From an uncultured Colwellia sp. (GTDB lineage: Bacteria > Pseudomonadota > Gammaproteobacteria > Enterobacterales > Alteromonadaceae), in the NCBI GenBank assembly GCA_913049915.1, contig CAJWZC010000027.1:1-41201 (forward strand): a DNA stretch of 41,201 nt, in the 5' to 3' direction. The translations under genes were made by a program, and so were the position numbers. The notes below the pieces were generated by a model that did not search any database, was not told the origin of the DNA, and was given only the letters and a program-made list of their open reading frames with translations. Positions within the stretch are counted from its first letter, which is position 1; each line of letters begins with the position of its first letter. Below, piece after piece: positions 17,816-26,779 of this stretch.

Positions 17816-18450
17816 TGCAACACTTGCATAACATTCGTTTTATCAAGGAAATAACGAGTAGTACCACTCATATAGTAATCATCCTTAACCAAAATTACCG
17901 TACCTTCTCGCACAGCCGTTAAGTAAGTACCCATATCTATAGTAATATCAATAGCATAGTTACTGTATTAGCTTGTATGAGAAAACTTACCATTAAAGCC
18001 TTGGGTAATTCTATGTTCCTTAGGTAAGTCAAAAGGGGCATGATATTGATAATCATCTGCAATACCCTGGGGGTCACCTTGCGCCCAACTATAATTTAGC
18101 TTAGGTGCTTGGGTCTTACTTTCAAGTAAAGTGATACTTCCTCTTGCAGGGATGACTTTACTAATAAGCTGTTGACTGAATGGCGAGGTAAAGCCGACTT
18201 CAATAGGTGCATAAAATACATTTTTAGCATAGAGGCTATAACTATCTTCACTCTTTACATTATAAAGTTTAATTTTAGATGTTGATTTTTTGGGACTAGT
18301 ATATTGTAACGTTGAGAAGTCTTGCTCTTTTTATGGCGGCTTATCGCTAAATATCTAGTTATCATTGGCACCTTTATATTTATACACCTGCCCTGCTTGG
18401 CAAAGAGTAAAACATCCTACTAATAGCACGAATAGCCATAGACCCTTCAT
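17814..18450 (-). pseudogene. M23-family metallopeptidase, truncated and with internal stops
   Basis: Minus-strand remnant starting at ATG 18448-18450 with a signal peptide (MKGLWLFVLLVGCFTLCQAG) followed by a DUF4124-like stretch VYKYKGANDN-stop-IFSDKPP. Then comes SKIKLYNVKSEDSYSLYAKN, and the start of an M23 (lysostaphin-type) domain: HRITQGFNGKFSHTS-stop-YSNYAIDI and YLTAVREGTVILVKDDYY. At least three in-frame stops are present, and the C-terminal HxH zinc half is missing because the sequence switches to the AEC fragment near 17814. The domain assignment is by pattern memory. Confidence 0.75.
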
Positions 18451-18594
18451 TATAAATCGTCTCTGTCTTACTTTGAAGTCGATAAAAATTAATCATAGCA
18501 GGCTGTCACCTGCTAAGAAAGCTATGTTATTATTTCACTCTAAGAGTCTGTTAACGATTCTAAATATATAGTATTAAGATACAAAAGGGATTTG

Positions 18595-19028
18595 ATGAGA
18601 AATTTAAAACCACAAGCTATTATGGCACTGATTGCAATCTGTATTATTTCATTTAGTTCAGTGGCGGAGATTTATACTTGGACGGATAAAGACGGTAAGG
18701 TTCACTTTAGCGACAAGCCAATAAGTGATGAAAAAGTTACTACAATAAAACCTATAAGTAATAGTAACATTGCCAATACGGTTCGTACCAATAGTCAATG
18801 GCAGTAAGACTATAATAAAACTCAGTAAGCTAAAGTATAAAAAAAGGCTAAAGAAATTCGAAAAAATAAGGGCTATTGCGATAATGTAAAGTGACAACTT
18901 GCAATAATGGACCAGGGTGGACGTATTTATGCTATGTCACCGAAGGTAAACGCGCCTTTTAAAGTGAAGAACAGCTTAAAGCAGAAAATAAAAAATTTAC
19001 TAAGGCTTATCAAAAGACTTGCCGTTAG
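18595..19028 (+). pseudogene. DUF4124-domain secreted protein, disrupted
   Basis: Starts MRNLKPQAIMALIAICIISFSSVAEIYTW with a signal peptide and a DUF4124 motif IYTWTDKDGKVHFSDKPI. An AAGGGA ribosome-binding site precedes the ATG at 18595. After SQWQ the frame hits TAA at 18805, then further TAA and TGA codons, while homologous-looking sequence continues: KEIRKNKGYCDNVK-stop-QLAIMDQGGRIYAMSP. A small frameshift then leads into KRAF-stop-SEEQLKAENKKFTKAYQKTCR with its own stop at 19026-19028. Several stops look like CAA-to-TAA or CGA-to-TGA changes. The first 70 residues could still be made and exported. Confidence 0.8.
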
Positions 19029-19075
19029 TATTTTGCTAATACTTTTAGCTCAAAAAATCAGCTAGTGAGGTAATA

Positions 19076-19753
19076 ATGACCAAAGAGTTGCCTGTTATCA
19101 ATATTAAAGCCCAGAGTAATCACCATGCGCTTTTTTTAATGCTGACCGCATTTATAATTGCTTTTATCACGTTTGTTTTTAGTCAAGGATATTGGCGACA
19201 ATTTCAGTTGGTGATCACTTTTATCTACCTGTGTGCATTAGTAATATTTATAACGGGTTTAGCAAAATATCTAGAGCCTCAATACAGTTTATGCCTTAGC
19301 CCAAAAGGTATAAACTATCAGCATAGATATGGTCAGTGGCGAATTGATTGGCCACAAATACAGCGAATTTCATTAATAAATGAAACATTTGGCCTTACGA
19401 ACATACAAATTCCCTACATAGGTATTCGCTTAAAGCATTTATCTACACTAGCCGACCATATTTCACCACGCTTAGCCAACCGCCTCATTCACGAACAAAA
19501 GCCTTTATTAGCGTTTGCCATTAAGATGAATTTGCTAACCATTGAACAAAGTATTCTTAATTTTGAGCCTTTTGTTTTATCTTCTGGTGAAATATTGAAA
19601 GGACCATTAGCTGCATTTCTTCATCACTGTACTGTGTTAGATAAGGCGTTGGGCTATCATTTGTTTTTGCCTGAAACAGCGATTGACAGAGAGCTTAATG
19701 AATTTTGTACCTTACTGACTCAATGTATGAAATCATCTACTGAATATAAGTGA
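19076..19753 (+). CDS. DUF2982-like membrane protein
   Basis: 225-aa protein with two N-terminal membrane helices (ALFLMLTAFIIAFITFVF, about residues 18-35, and LVITFIYLCALVIFITGLA, about 45-63) followed by a cytoplasmic PH-like domain (CLSPKGINYQHRYGQWRIDWPQIQRISL). This layout and the sequence suggest the DUF2982 family of Alteromonadales; function unknown. The ATG has GAGG 5 bases upstream. The frame is intact even though it sits between two pseudogenes. Membership is recalled, not searched. Confidence 0.7.
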   Translation: MTKELPVINIKAQSNHHALFLMLTAFIIAFITFVFSQGYWRQFQLVITFIYLCALVIFITGLAKYLEPQYSLCLSPKGINYQHRYGQWRIDWPQIQRISLINETFGLTNIQIPYIGIRLKHLSTLADHISPRLANRLIHEQKPLLAFAIKMNLLTIEQSILNFEPFVLSSGEILKGPLAAFLHHCTVLDKALGYHLFLPETAIDRELNEFCTLLTQCMKSSTEYK

Positions 19754-19838
19754 ACAATATTTTTCCAGATACCTTGAACACTACTTGTTAAATATAGGTT
19801 TAATACGCTCTTTAGAAAGCCACGTTAAATAGATAAAG

Positions 19839-20755
19839 CTAATGTACCACTGTTGGCATTTTTTCAACAAGCAAATCAATAAAGTAACGGACTTTAGGTG
19901 ACAAATACTTTTGGCTTGGATAAATGGCGTAAACATCAATGGTAGGCGCAAGATAATCACTGAATAATATGGCTAAAGTTTTATCTTTTATTGCTTTTTC
20001 CAGCACAAATTCAGGTAATCGGCAAATACCATGACCTGAAAGCACCATAGCTAACTCCATACTTGCACTATTACATAAAACCTTTGCTTTCACTTCAACT
20101 TGACTATCAGTACCGTTTTTGTGTCTATAACTTCATTTAGTCGCTTGCTTTAAATTACTATAACAAATGCACTGGTGTGACTTGAGTTGCTCTGGTAACT
20201 TTGGCTCTCCAAAACGTTTTAGATAGTCGTGAGATGCTACAGTATAACCTTTGCAACTATATATTTTACGGCAGACTAAACTTGACTCAGACAGCTGCTG
20301 TGTTGCGCGAATAACCAAGTCAAAACCATCTTGAATCAAGTCGACTTGACGGTCATTTAAATCGAGTACTAAATTTACTTCAGGATACTGATGCATAAAT
20401 TCTGACACTACATCTAATAAGTGACTTTCAGCAAACGAAGTAGGACAACTCACTTTCAGTAAACCTTTTGGCTCTATATGATTTTGAGTTAACAGTGATA
20501 TCGCATCATGAGCATCGAGCACTAATTGTTGGCATTGCTCAAAATATATTTTCCCTTCAGGGGTCAAGCTAATTAAACGTGTGGTACGATTTAACAAACG
20601 AACGCCAACACGCGCTTCAAGTTTATTTACTGTCTTACTGATGTAAGAGTTTGAATGGCCAGTAGCTATCGCAGTACCAGAAAAACTGCCGCACTCAACA
20701 ACTTGGGTAAAACTACCATACCATCGAAAAGTGTTGAATCATCATTATGAGTCAT
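19839..20755 (-). pseudogene. LysR-family regulator, one frameshift and one stop
   Basis: A LysR-type transcription regulator of about 300 codons, readable from ATG 20753-20755. The start THNDDSTLFDGMVV runs into a one-base loss in a T run near 20709. In the corrected frame it continues TQVVECGSFSGTAIATGHSNSYISKTVNKLEARVG, a winged-HTH, then VRLLNRTTRLISLTPEGKIYFEQ. The effector domain continues to SNLKQATK, where a TGA (likely former TGG) interrupts at about 20133, and resumes SYRHKNGTDSQVEVKAKVLCNSASMELAMVLSGHGICRLP to the stop at 19839. It is divergent from the FMN-reductase gene, its likely former target. Confidence 0.85.
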
Positions 20756-20835
20756 ATGGAAAAAATTATTGTCATTTAAGGGTATCAATTACATTAGATT
20801 ATAGTTATATAATACTTACATCGAATGCCTAAGCC

Positions 20836-20864
20836 AAAGTGTTTAGTTATTAATTAAACACTTT
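20836..20864. promoter_or_regulatory. 10-bp inverted repeat upstream of the FMN reductase gene
   Basis: aaagtgttta (20836-20845) / taaacacttt (20855-20864), 9-base loop, 37 bp before the ATG in the LysR/reductase divergent gap. It could be a regulator site or a leader hairpin. The same 9-bp arms recur at 22971-22996. Confidence 0.4.
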
Positions 20865-20900
20865 TATACACATTATAAATAGTTAAAAGGATGTATCATC

Positions 20901-21425
20901 ATGAAATTATTAGCCTTTGCTGCCAGTAGTAGTTCAAAATCAATCAATAAAAAATTGGCTACCTACGCAGCCTCATTAATAGCTAACGCGACAGTAGAAA
21001 TAGTAGATATTAATGATTATGAAATGCCGTTGTTTAGTCAAGATAAGGAGGAAGTTTTAGGTCAGCCTGATGCCGCAAAAGCTTTTTACGCTAAGCTAGG
21101 TCAAGCCGATGCTATTATCATTTCTTTTGCTGAACACAATGGCTCATATACAGCTGCCTATAAAAACTTATTTGATTGGACTTCTCGTATCGACCAAAAA
21201 TTATTTCAGAACAAACCTATGGTATTACTGGCCACTTCACCTGGGCCTGGTGGTGCTAATACAGTATTAAGCGCAGCAACTGTCTCTGCACCTTATTTTG
21301 CTGGTGATGTAAAAGCGAGCATATCGGTCCCTAGCTTTTTTGATAATTTTGATAGTGAAAAACAAGAAATCACTAATCCAGCCATACTTGATGAGCTACA
21401 GTCTGCTCTTGCACAACTAAGCTAG
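20901..21425 (+). CDS. NADPH-dependent FMN reductase family protein
   Basis: 174-aa flavodoxin-fold protein of the NADPH-dependent FMN reductase/quinone reductase family (FMN_red). Seen: the N-terminal phosphate loop MKLLAFAASSSSKSINKKLA, the ADAIIISFAEHNGSYTAAYKNLFDW stretch in which family members usually carry PEYN(G/H), and the LLATSPGPGGANTVL loop. Expected to bind FMN and reduce quinones, azo compounds or chromate; the substrate cannot be told. Ribosome-binding site AAGGA. The neighbouring divergent LysR gene is broken, so the gene may have lost its regulator. Confidence 0.88.
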   Translation: MKLLAFAASSSSKSINKKLATYAASLIANATVEIVDINDYEMPLFSQDKEEVLGQPDAAKAFYAKLGQADAIIISFAEHNGSYTAAYKNLFDWTSRIDQKLFQNKPMVLLATSPGPGGANTVLSAATVSAPYFAGDVKASISVPSFFDNFDSEKQEITNPAILDELQSALAQLS

Positions 21426-21436
21426 AGTCGATATTT

Positions 21437-21472
21437 TTACTAAGTTGCTCTAGTAAATAAGTAACTTAGTAA
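21437..21472. terminator. Hairpin after the FMN reductase gene
   Basis: ttactaagtt (21437-21446) / aacttagtaa (21463-21472), extendable to 13 pairs. It starts 12 bp after the stop codon. A T-run precedes rather than follows it, so intrinsic termination is uncertain. Confidence 0.35.
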
Positions 21473-21650
21473 ACATCATCAAATTATGTGTTGGTTCCAT
21501 GATAAGTCTTACATATATAGCTCGTCAGTAGATTCAAGTTATGAGCTATAACTTTTTACCTTGACGATATTGCACTTAGCCCTTGAATAGTAGGACCAGT
21601 TAGCATAAATTTAGCTACATTATCTTTGCTCAAGACTCGATTATTACGCT

Positions 21651-22913
21651 ATGACACCAGTTACCTATTTCCCGCACAAAAATAATGAAATGTTCGTTGA
21701 AGATATCGCTCTCAGCACTATTGCTAAGTATGTTCAAACTCCATTTTATTGCTATTCAAGTACCGCTATTGAAACAAGCTTTCAAGATTACCAAAACGCT
21801 TTTAGCGACCAAGATGCCTTGATTTGTTATGCGGTGAAAGCCAATAGCAATCAAGCCGTTCTTGCCACCCTAGCCAAATTAGGCTCAGGTGCTGATGTGG
21901 TTTCAATGGGTGAAATTCATCGTGCTATAACAGCAGGTATTCCAGCTAATAAAATTGTTTATTCTGGTGTTGCTAAAACACAAGAAGAAATTGAGTATGC
22001 ATTATCCTTAGGTATTTTTCAGTTCAATGTTGAATCTGAACCAGAATTAGAGTTGATATCAAAAGTCGCAACATCACTTAATACCATAGCTGCAATTGCT
22101 TTTCGTATTAACCCTAATGTTTGTGCACAAACCCATGAAAAAATATCAACAGGTAAAGCAGAAAATAAATTTGGCGTACCCATCTCTAAAGCCCGACTAG
22201 CCTATAAACAAGCCGCATCTTTACCCGGAATAAAGGTACAGGGTGTTGATGTACATATTGGCTCGCAATTAACTAATTTAGCTCCTTTTGAAGAAGCCTA
22301 TCAGCATATTGCACAGCTCGTTGTTGAGTTAAGAACAGATGGCCATGACATTAGTGTTATCGATGTCGGTGGTGGTTTAGGTATTACCTATCTAGATGAA
22401 GTGATCCCAAGTAAACAAACCTACGCTGATATGGTTAAAGCACAACTTGGACACCTCAATTGTAAAATAGTTATTGAACCAGGGCGTTCGTTGTTAGGCA
22501 ATGCTGGTATCCTTGTCTCCAGTGTCGTCTTTATAAAAACAGGTGAAGAACGTCAGTTTTTATTACTAGATGCCGGTATGAATGATTTGATCAGACCTAG
22601 TATGTATGATGCTTTTCATCAAATTATTGCCGTGAATCAAAAGAATAACGTGCTAAAAATCTATGACGTGGTTGGCCCTGTATGTGAAACGGGTGATACC
22701 TTTGCTAAAGCAAGGCAAGTACATGAATCTGACTCTGGCGATTTAATTGCCATTATGAGTAGTGGTGCTTATGGTGCTGTTATGTCGTCAAGCTACAATA
22801 CCCGTATGTTAGCTCCAGAAGTAATGGTTAAGGGTAATGAGTTTGCTGTGGTACGAAAACGCCCAAGTTATGAAGATATTATAAAGCAAGATATTACGCC
22901 AAGCTGGCTGTAA
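21651..22913 (+). CDS. lysA: Diaminopimelate decarboxylase
   Basis: Last step of lysine synthesis: PLP-dependent decarboxylation of meso-diaminopimelate. The protein is 420 aa, the usual length. PLP lysine K63 in CYAVKANSN; HIGSQLTNL, the phosphate loop DVGGGLGITY, EPGRSLLGNAG, GPVCETGDTFA with the active-site Cys of the dimer partner, and GAYGAVMSSSYN(T) near the end. This is the proteobacterial fold-III type. ATG 21651. It is not next to dapF here. A hairpin (22920-22948) follows, and the next gene is convergent. Confidence 0.97.
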   Translation: MTPVTYFPHKNNEMFVEDIALSTIAKYVQTPFYCYSSTAIETSFQDYQNAFSDQDALICYAVKANSNQAVLATLAKLGSGADVVSMGEIHRAITAGIPANKIVYSGVAKTQEEIEYALSLGIFQFNVESEPELELISKVATSLNTIAAIAFRINPNVCAQTHEKISTGKAENKFGVPISKARLAYKQAASLPGIKVQGVDVHIGSQLTNLAPFEEAYQHIAQLVVELRTDGHDISVIDVGGGLGITYLDEVIPSKQTYADMVKAQLGHLNCKIVIEPGRSLLGNAGILVSSVVFIKTGEERQFLLLDAGMNDLIRPSMYDAFHQIIAVNQKNNVLKIYDVVGPVCETGDTFAKARQVHESDSGDLIAIMSSGAYGAVMSSSYNTRMLAPEVMVKGNEFAVVRKRPSYEDIIKQDITPSWL

Positions 22914-22919
22914 AAATAG

Positions 22920-22948
22920 AGTCAATGAGGTCATAGCCCTCATTGACT
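22920..22948. terminator. Hairpin between lysA and the convergent DsbA-like gene
   Basis: Perfect 11-bp arms agtcaatgagg (22920-22930) / cctcattgact (22938-22948), directly after the lysA stop, preceded by AAAAA. It could end transcripts from both sides (in minus-strand reading a short T-run follows). A second inverted repeat, aagtgttta / taaacactt, lies at 22971-22996. Confidence 0.55.
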
Positions 22949-23014
22949 AATCCTTGAAACTTATCGTTTTAAGTGTTTAAAATAGAGTAAACACTTACTC
23001 GCCTCTGCTAAAGG

Positions 23015-23647
23015 CTATTTGAGATGCTCCTCAATATTTACTAAAAGTACCCGATAACTAACATCGCCATAAAGTACCTGTCTACCGTTATCAATGATGT
23101 AAGATGGGCTACCTTTGAGGGATAAAGTTTTTGCGTGTTGATAGTCAGCCATTAATGATGCCATTGCGCTGCCATCATATATTGCTTTATTGATAAGTTT
23201 ATAATTAATATCTACTCTCTCAAGTAGTGAAAACAGCAGACTTAATTGCGCAATATCTTGTCCATCAATAAAAAATGCTTGTCGTATCAACAAGGCCATT
23301 TCAATACTTTTATCCTTGCCGTAGCTCAGTTCAATGGCCTTAAGCACAAGATGCGCATTAGCTGAAGTATTAGGCCGAACTTTATGCCAAATGTCTGCAT
23401 TTATTGGTGCATCAGGATAAGGAGCAGCAGAGTCGATGACATGTTTTGCGAAACCAGCATAGCCACCCCGCTCAGCCCATTGATTGGGGATTTTATTACT
23501 AGCATCGCCAAATACATCAAGGTAATGATAGCGTAACTCAATTTTATTCGACAAGGTATTATTAAGCTCATCAATACGTCGCTGCGCTATCCATGCCCAA
23601 ACACATAAAATATCACTGTAATAGTCTATTACAACAGTAGCTGCCAT
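23015..23647 (-). CDS. DsbA-family (FrnE/HCCA-isomerase-like) oxidoreductase
   Basis: 210-aa thioredoxin-fold protein of the DsbA/2-hydroxychromene-2-carboxylate isomerase superfamily. It begins VVIDYYSDILCVWAWIAQRRIDEL: the position that is CPxC in DsbA/FrnE reads CVWA, keeping the first Cys and losing the second. A long helical insertion follows (residues 50-150), then the cis-Pro region LKGSPSYIIDNGRQVLYGDVSY. There is no signal peptide, so it should be cytoplasmic. It could be a monothiol or glutathione-dependent enzyme instead of a disulfide oxidase. Convergent with lysA. Confidence 0.8.
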   Translation of the reverse strand: MAATVVIDYYSDILCVWAWIAQRRIDELNNTLSNKIELRYHYLDVFGDASNKIPNQWAERGGYAGFAKHVIDSAAPYPDAPINADIWHKVRPNTSANAHLVLKAIELSYGKDKSIEMALLIRQAFFIDGQDIAQLSLLFSLLERVDINYKLINKAIYDGSAMASLMADYQHAKTLSLKGSPSYIIDNGRQVLYGDVSYRVLLVNIEEHLK

Positions 23648-23706
23648 ACTTGTTACCTTTTACATTATTACTGAATTTAAGTGGTAATTTACAATACTAA
23701 TAACAA

Positions 23707-24043
23707 TTAGCAACAAGCGTTACAAATGTCATCCAGACTGGAAGTGATTACAGAAACATTTAAGTAGCCAACCCGTTTTAATTGCTCCGCAGAAAAAATA
23801 GCACGAACGCCCGTTGCGCAGTGCAAAAAAACAGATTGTTTTTCATCTAGATAGATTTTTAACATTTTTATTTTAAGTAAGCCACGCGGGATATTTATTA
23901 TACCTTTGGCTGATTTTTCAGCATATTCACTGACTTCTCGTACATCAATTATTATACTATTTTGTTGCTTCGCTAAGGTAATCCGTAATAATAGTTAATG
24001 ATCCTCGTACGAGTACTATTACTTCAGGTATCGTTTTTAACAT
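23707..24043 (-). pseudogene. Rhodanese-like sulfurtransferase, frameshifted
   Basis: Minus-strand remnant of a single-domain rhodanese. ATG 24041-24043 gives MLKTIPEVIVLVRGSLTIIT, then a frame change near 23970 leads to AKQQNSIIIDVREVSEYAEKSAKGIINIPRG, with the rhodanese DVRE motif. The active-site loop HCATGVRA (Cys nucleophile, CxxGxR) follows, then FSAEQLKRVGYLNV and a Cys-containing tail DDICNACC before TAA at 23707-23709. It is divergent from the ArsR-type regulator; such pairs are common in sulfide/persulfide detoxification loci. Confidence 0.82.
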
Positions 24044-24311
24044 ATTAATTTCTCTATCGATAAATTAGACTAGTTTCATCTAGTCATTACAATGGCTATT
24101 CTTATCTTTAAAATACAATATTTAAGCGCTGACTTTTAGTACTATGTTAAGAATAATTAATTACTGAAAATAGTGAGCGTTAAATCATAGTACCAGCAAC
24201 TAAGCTGAGTATTTAGTTCAGAGTCATTCGGCTTTACTCTTACCTATGTTTATTTTAAATAATTTACTTTAACAGCATATAATTTAATACTATTTATCTA
24301 AATAACTATTC

Positions 24312-24327
24312 ATTAGCATTTACTAAT
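24312..24327. promoter_or_regulatory. Possible ArsR operator
   Basis: ATTAG-N6-CTAAT inverted repeat about 60 bp before the regulator ATG, in the divergent gap (24044-24385) with the rhodanese remnant. The rest of this gap is A/T-rich and has no gene. Weak evidence. Confidence 0.25.
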
Positions 24328-24385
24328 TTAGAAAAAAACATAAAGTAAAATACATTAAGATAGACCAAAGACTTTGGATAAAATC

Positions 24386-24706
24386 ATGAATACAGAACAA
24401 CATAAACTACTAGAAAATACGACAGAAGTAGCCGCTATTTTGAAAAAATCATCTAACCCTTACCGATTAATAATATTGTGCTACTTAAGTAATAATGAAT
24501 TGACTGTTGGAGATTTAAATCAACGTATTGATCTTTCACAATCTGCACTTTCACAACATCTAGCTAAATTAAGGGAGAGTAATATAGTCAAAACAAGACG
24601 CGAATCGCAGACAATATTCTATCGTATTGCTAACCCTAAAATAGAAGAGTTACTGCGTGTATTACATGAGAAATTCTGCAGAGATGAACTAAGTATGAAA
24701 GTTTAA
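24386..24706 (+). CDS. ArsR-family regulator, two-cysteine (BigR/SqrR-like)
   Basis: 106-aa winged-helix repressor of the ArsR/SmtB family. HTH: DLSQSALSQHLAKLRESNIVKTRRESQTIFYRI. Cysteines C32 (RLIILCYLS) and C98 (HEKFCRDE) are 66 residues apart, as in the persulfide sensors BigR/SqrR/YgaV, which close a di- or tetrasulfide bridge between these two and release DNA. No metal-binding CxC is present. ATG 24386 is preferred over a TTG at 24374. The neighbours are a broken rhodanese (divergent) and a broken RND adaptor (downstream). The protein itself is intact. The sensing role is inferred. Confidence 0.85.
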   Translation: MNTEQHKLLENTTEVAAILKKSSNPYRLIILCYLSNNELTVGDLNQRIDLSQSALSQHLAKLRESNIVKTRRESQTIFYRIANPKIEELLRVLHEKFCRDELSMKV

Positions 24707-24739
24707 CAAAGTAGCCCTTAGTTTTGAACTCACCCTTAA

Positions 24740-25669
24740 TGTATTAGTTAATTCGGCTAGCTATATTGTAAAGAGCAATACTGGAGTAATATTTGAAGGT
24801 GTTACTGCTAGTATTACTACAAAATAAGTAGTAATTATCTCTTCAAGACTACATGCACATATAGATAAAATAAACATACGAACAGTTGATGTTATAAAAA
24901 AGTGACCTATTAATTACTCTATAAAATAAAGACTTATCGCCTAAAGCAATTTAAAATCGAGAACAAGTCAAAGCCATACTAGTTAGACACACGCAGGCAC
25001 AACAAAACTTTAACAGGACTGACAAATTATTTAATAACAAAATGGCTTCTCAGTTTGATTTAGATAAAAATTGGGATGGTTATCATAATATTAAAGCCTA
25101 GTTAACCGCCACGAAACAAAGCTTAGCTCAAGCGCAAACCACATTAAGCTGCGCAATACTGCGTGCGCCAATTAATGGCAAGATTGTTGACCGTTTACTG
25201 AGCCTGGGAATACAGCACAAGCCGGTGGGAAGTTATTATGGCGATACAACGCCCTTCCAATTCGTGTTGCAGCACAAGTGCGTGAGTAACTCGCACTTAC
25301 GCTCAGTCAAGGACAAAGTATCACAGTAGACTTACCGACAATAAAACAAAAATTTGTCGACCTAGTGGAAGAAATAGTACTTACTACTAACACCGGTTCA
25401 CGTAGTTTTTTAACCAAGGATAACTTGTTCTATCAAGAAGATCTATTACCCCGTATGTATGCGCGATTATTGATCTCTGCGGGTCAGACACAAAGATTTC
25501 ATATGCCCAAAAACAGTATTTATCACCTTGGCCAACTCGACTTTGTGCACGTACTTGTAAATGGCAAAAGCCAGAAACCTTTTGTGCGCGTAAGCGTAAT
25601 AAAGGAGTAGGTTTTGTTGTAATTATTTCGGGCCTAGTTAACAGAAATAATATTGTTATCGGCAACTAA
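24740..25669 (+). pseudogene. RND/HlyD-type membrane-fusion protein, heavily disrupted
   Basis: Fragments of a periplasmic adaptor subunit in changing frames. Near 24800-24915: GVIFEGVTASITTK-stop-VVIISSRLHAHIDKINIRT, like the adaptor N-terminal barrel strand. Near 25010-25180: a coiled-coil hairpin remnant TDKLFNNKMASQFDLDKN and LTATKQSLAQAQTTL, then the lipoyl half-motif ILRAPINGKIVDRLLSLG. The open segment 25365-25610 reads LFYQEDLLPRMYARLLISAG, followed by a frameshifted tail VVIISGLVNRNNIVIGN with a stop at 25667-25669. No permease gene follows, so the partner RND pump has been lost. Confidence 0.8.
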
Positions 25670-25910
25670 ATATTGTCAAAAATAGGTATAAAAAAATTAA
25701 TCACTAATAATTAGCCTTTATTCTTAATTAAAAACAAGAAGAAGTTGCTACTCTAATTAGCTGATAAACGCCGCTAAGATAAAGTTAATATGAGTTTTTT
25801 AATTTACATCGAGCATACAAGTTGGCTCTATAGCTAAAATTTGATAGAATCGCGTAAAATTTAATACATCAACATTTTAACCAATTAATAATCACTTTTT
25901 AAGGATGAAC

Positions 25911-26717
25911 ATGAAATCTAAAATAGCTATTGCAGTACTGCTTTTATTACCTATATCAGGTCAATATGCCATAGCAGAGGAAGCTGTCGCTGAAGAAAAT
26001 TCGTCTTTAACTGTTTCTGCCGAATTAGGTATGTTATTTAAAACAGGTAATACTAAAAGCGGCGATATCAAAGCTGGCTTAAACATCAAACATGAAGAAG
26101 GTCGATGGTTGAACTTATTAACTTTCAATGCCCTTGCTAAAAAGATTGAAGAAGAAGATGACGTTACCGGTGAAGATTCTTTTGAGAGTACAGATAATAA
26201 ATGGGATATCTTAGGACAAAGTAACTACTCACTTAATGAAGGTGGTAAAAACTATATATACGGTAACGCTTTTTATCAACAAGATAAATTTAGCAGCTTT
26301 TCTTATCAGACATCAGCATCAATTGGTTGGGGTCGTCACTGGTGGGAAACTGAAACAAGTTCATTTTTTGCTGATATCGGACCCGGTGTAAAATACGACG
26401 TAACACGCGCCATGCCAGAAAAAGATACAGACATGGCTATTCTTGAAAGTAGTGAAACAGCGGTAATAGTTCAAGCACAAGCTTTATACACTAAACAAAT
26501 AAATGATTTTGTTGAATTTAAACAGTACTTTGTTGCTAAGCAAGCACTTGAATCTGATAAAAATAGTGTTTATAAATCAGAAACTTCATTAACTACTAAG
26601 CTAATTGATTCATTACAATTTAAATTCGCTTTTCGTGTTGATTACGATACTGAAGTAGAAGAAGGTTTTGAGAAAACAAATACTGAAACATCAGTGACTT
26701 TAGTTTATAGCTTCTAA
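25911..26717 (+). CDS. DUF481 family outer-membrane-type protein (YdiY-like)
   Basis: 268-aa protein with an N-terminal signal peptide (MKSKIAIAVLLLLPISGQYAIAEE) and a DUF481 beta-rich body: SAELGMLFKTGNTKSGDIKAGL at the start, YIYGNAFYQQDKFSSFSYQTSASIGWGRHWWE in the middle, and an aromatic C-terminus SVTLVYSF typical of outer-membrane barrels. Function unknown in the family (YdiY is acid-inducible in E. coli). ATG 25911 is preferred to 25905 because AAGG (25901-25904) then has normal spacing. The 5' gap (25670-25910) holds only A/T-rich sequence and probably the promoter. Confidence 0.85.
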   Translation: MKSKIAIAVLLLLPISGQYAIAEEAVAEENSSLTVSAELGMLFKTGNTKSGDIKAGLNIKHEEGRWLNLLTFNALAKKIEEEDDVTGEDSFESTDNKWDILGQSNYSLNEGGKNYIYGNAFYQQDKFSSFSYQTSASIGWGRHWWETETSSFFADIGPGVKYDVTRAMPEKDTDMAILESSETAVIVQAQALYTKQINDFVEFKQYFVAKQALESDKNSVYKSETSLTTKLIDSLQFKFAFRVDYDTEVEEGFEKTNTETSVTLVYSF

Positions 26718-26779
26718 GCACTAAACTAAATTAGCGCCCAGTTAGCGATAATATTTTTTACTCGCTTAAGATTAATAAA

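Noticed and set aside
1367..18566. Similarity between agactgttaacgcatcctaaata (near 1368) and agtctgttaacgattctaaata (near 18545)
   Set aside because: About 20 of 23 bases match, but only two short copies in A/T-rich sequence; could be chance.
18365..18571. Plus-strand reading frame of 68 codons
   Set aside because: It overlaps the start of the M23 remnant on the other strand; a shadow frame.
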